Positions 4,295-5,367 of a stretch of 5,367 bases of DNA are shown piece by piece (position 1 is the first letter of the stretch; each line of letters begins with the position of its first letter). The notes beneath the pieces are model-generated. The model was not told the DNA's origin. It did no database searches and was given only the letters and a program-made list of their open reading frames with translations. The stretch is from the NCBI GenBank assembly GCA_014523685.1, contig JAATVT010000003.1:1-5367 (forward strand), given 5' to 3'. This DNA comes from Nitrososphaerales archaeon TH5893. Its GTDB lineage: Archaea > Thermoproteota > Nitrososphaeria > Nitrososphaerales > Nitrososphaeraceae. Position numbers and translations under genes: made by a program.

Positions 4295-5367
4295 TTACCA
4301 ACCCCGTACCATGCGATAAAAGTTGTCTCGTTCAGCAACATCAAAACCAATCTGTTTTACAGCATTTATGATTTTCTGTGCTGTCAGCTCAGTGGATGCT
4401 GCACCTGTTGCACTCACTACCTCCTCTCCAATTAAAGTACCTCCAAAGTCATCGGCACCATAATTTAGTGCCAGCTGTGCCATGCCTATTCCATTTGTTA
4501 ACCATGATGATTGCAGATGATCAATTATGCCATAAAACATTATTCTCGATATCGCGATCATTTTCAATAGGTGTAATCCGCCGGGGGGATATTTTATTAT
4601 CCCTTCATTTTGTATCTCTGTTTTATTAGGTTCAAAACTCCAAGGAATAAATGCCATAAATCCTTTAGTCTTTTGCTGTAGACATGCAATTTTCATAATA
4701 TGCCGTGCTTGTTGTTCTTCACTTTCAACTGTGCCATACATCATTGTGGCAGAAGATTGTAAACCTAAATTATGTGATTCCTCCATTATCCTAAGCCATT
4801 CATCACTTTTAATTTTAAGAGGGCTAATCTCTGCCTTCACGTCATCATCAAGAATTTCTGCACCCGCACCAGGAAGGGAATCCAACCCAGCTGCTTTTAA
4901 CCTTGCAAGTACTTCTTTTGTACTACTTCTCTCTACCCTAGCAATCATTTCTACTTCAGATGCTGATAACCCATGAATTCCTATTTCTGGATATTTCATC
5001 TTTATGGCGTTAAAAGCATCCTCGTAATATTCAATTCCCAAATTTGGATTATGTCCTCCCTGCATTAACACCTGTGTAATACCAAATATTTCTCTGGATG
5101 TCCCTACACGTCGTAAAATTTCTTCTAATGGTACTGTGTAGGCTTCTTCATCGCCAGGCTTACGATAAAAAGCGCAAAACTTACAATAAGTAATACAAAC
5201 ATTTGTGTAGTTTAAGATTATGTTATTAACAAATGTGACAGTATTTCCATAAAGTCTCTGTCGCAGGATATTTCCAATTAATCCTATTGCATATACATCT
5301 TCAGACCTGATAAGCCTAATACATTCATTTAACGTGAGACTTTGTCCATCTAATACTGTATTTAAAA
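4295..5367 (-). CDS. mqnC: Radical SAM enzyme, cyclic dehypoxanthine futalosine synthase (MqnC)-like, N-terminus cut by window edge
   Basis: MqnC cyclises dehypoxanthine futalosine with a 4Fe-4S cluster and S-adenosylmethionine, a step of the futalosine route to menaquinone. The frame is open from the right edge to TAA at 4295-4297, giving 356 visible residues of the usual 360-380, so probably only 10-25 N-terminal residues are missing. The cluster motif CX3CX2C is at visible residues 57, 61 and 64 (VCITYCKFC, codons 5174-5197), followed by AFYRKPGD. Next come QGGHNP (102-107), GLDSLPGAGAEIL (160-172), SATMMYG (205-211), FIPWSF (239-244), GADDFGGTL (303-311) and EEVVSATGA (314-322). The FYRxPGD and PGAGAEIL signatures favour MqnC over its relative CofH of F420 synthesis, which usually has PGTAAEIL; MqnE is less likely. 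A GTG at 5069-5071 is internal, not the start. Family membership is certain and the MqnC assignment likely. No other menaquinone or F420 gene is in view. Confidence 0.88.
   Translation of the reverse strand, partial: LNTVLDGQSLTLNECIRLIRSEDVYAIGLIGNILRQRLYGNTVTFVNNIILNYTNVCITYCKFCAFYRKPGDEEAYTVPLEEILRRVGTSREIFGITQVLMQGGHNPNLGIEYYEDAFNAIKMKYPEIGIHGLSASEVEMIARVERSSTKEVLARLKAAGLDSLPGAGAEILDDDVKAEISPLKIKSDEWLRIMEESHNLGLQSSATMMYGTVESEEQQARHIMKIACLQQKTKGFMAFIPWSFEPNKTEIQNEGIIKYPPGGLHLLKMIAISRIMFYGIIDHLQSSWLTNGIGMAQLALNYGADDFGGTLIGEEVVSATGAASTELTAQKIINAVKQIGFDVAERDNFYRMVRGW

Noticed and set aside
4378..4976. Plus-strand frames opposite the MqnC-like gene
   Set aside because: They are antisense to conserved radical SAM enzyme sequence and show no independent support.

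Overview
The window looks like a piece of an AT-rich archaeal chromosome, most probably an ammonia-oxidising archaeon of the Nitrososphaerales (Nitrosocosmicus-like). This placement is an inference. It rests on a menaquinone-type radical SAM enzyme, a secreted HtrA protease rich in N-glycosylation sequons, TATA-like elements about 30 bases before start codons without clear Shine-Dalgarno sites, and several very small CxxC proteins. No rRNA or other marker gene is present to confirm it.

Layout. On the minus strand, 13-1170 is an intact secreted HtrA/DegP-type serine protease. Behind its promoter, 1392-2054 holds a DUF1326 gene whose frame is broken by a single in-frame TGA at 1632-1634; the conserved C-terminal part continues in the same frame to a natural stop. 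The region 2055-2508 is non-coding. It carries two copies of a unit of about 150 bases, each starting with an imperfect palindrome of about 60 bases and ending with a TATA-like block.

From 2509 to 3781 the plus strand holds small or decayed genes: a probable single-pass membrane protein broken by one nonsense codon and two frameshifts (2509-3181), a CxxC mini-protein with an in-frame TGA (3258-3416), a double-CxxC zinc-ribbon protein with a frameshift (3418-3631), and an apparently intact 44-residue paralogue of the first CxxC protein (3647-3781). A 75-residue protein of unknown function follows at 3851-4078. On the minus strand, running off the right edge, 4295-5367 is the C-terminal 356 residues of a radical SAM enzyme best matched to MqnC (futalosine pathway to menaquinone).

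The two outer genes (protease and MqnC) are intact housekeeping-type genes. The middle, about 1.4-3.8 kb, is a decay-prone accessory stretch with four broken frames, repeats and paralogous mini-genes. No defence system, transposase, CRISPR array or tRNA was found. The most interesting items are the tandem structured repeat, the nonsense-interrupted DUF1326 gene, and the array of tiny zinc-binding-like proteins.
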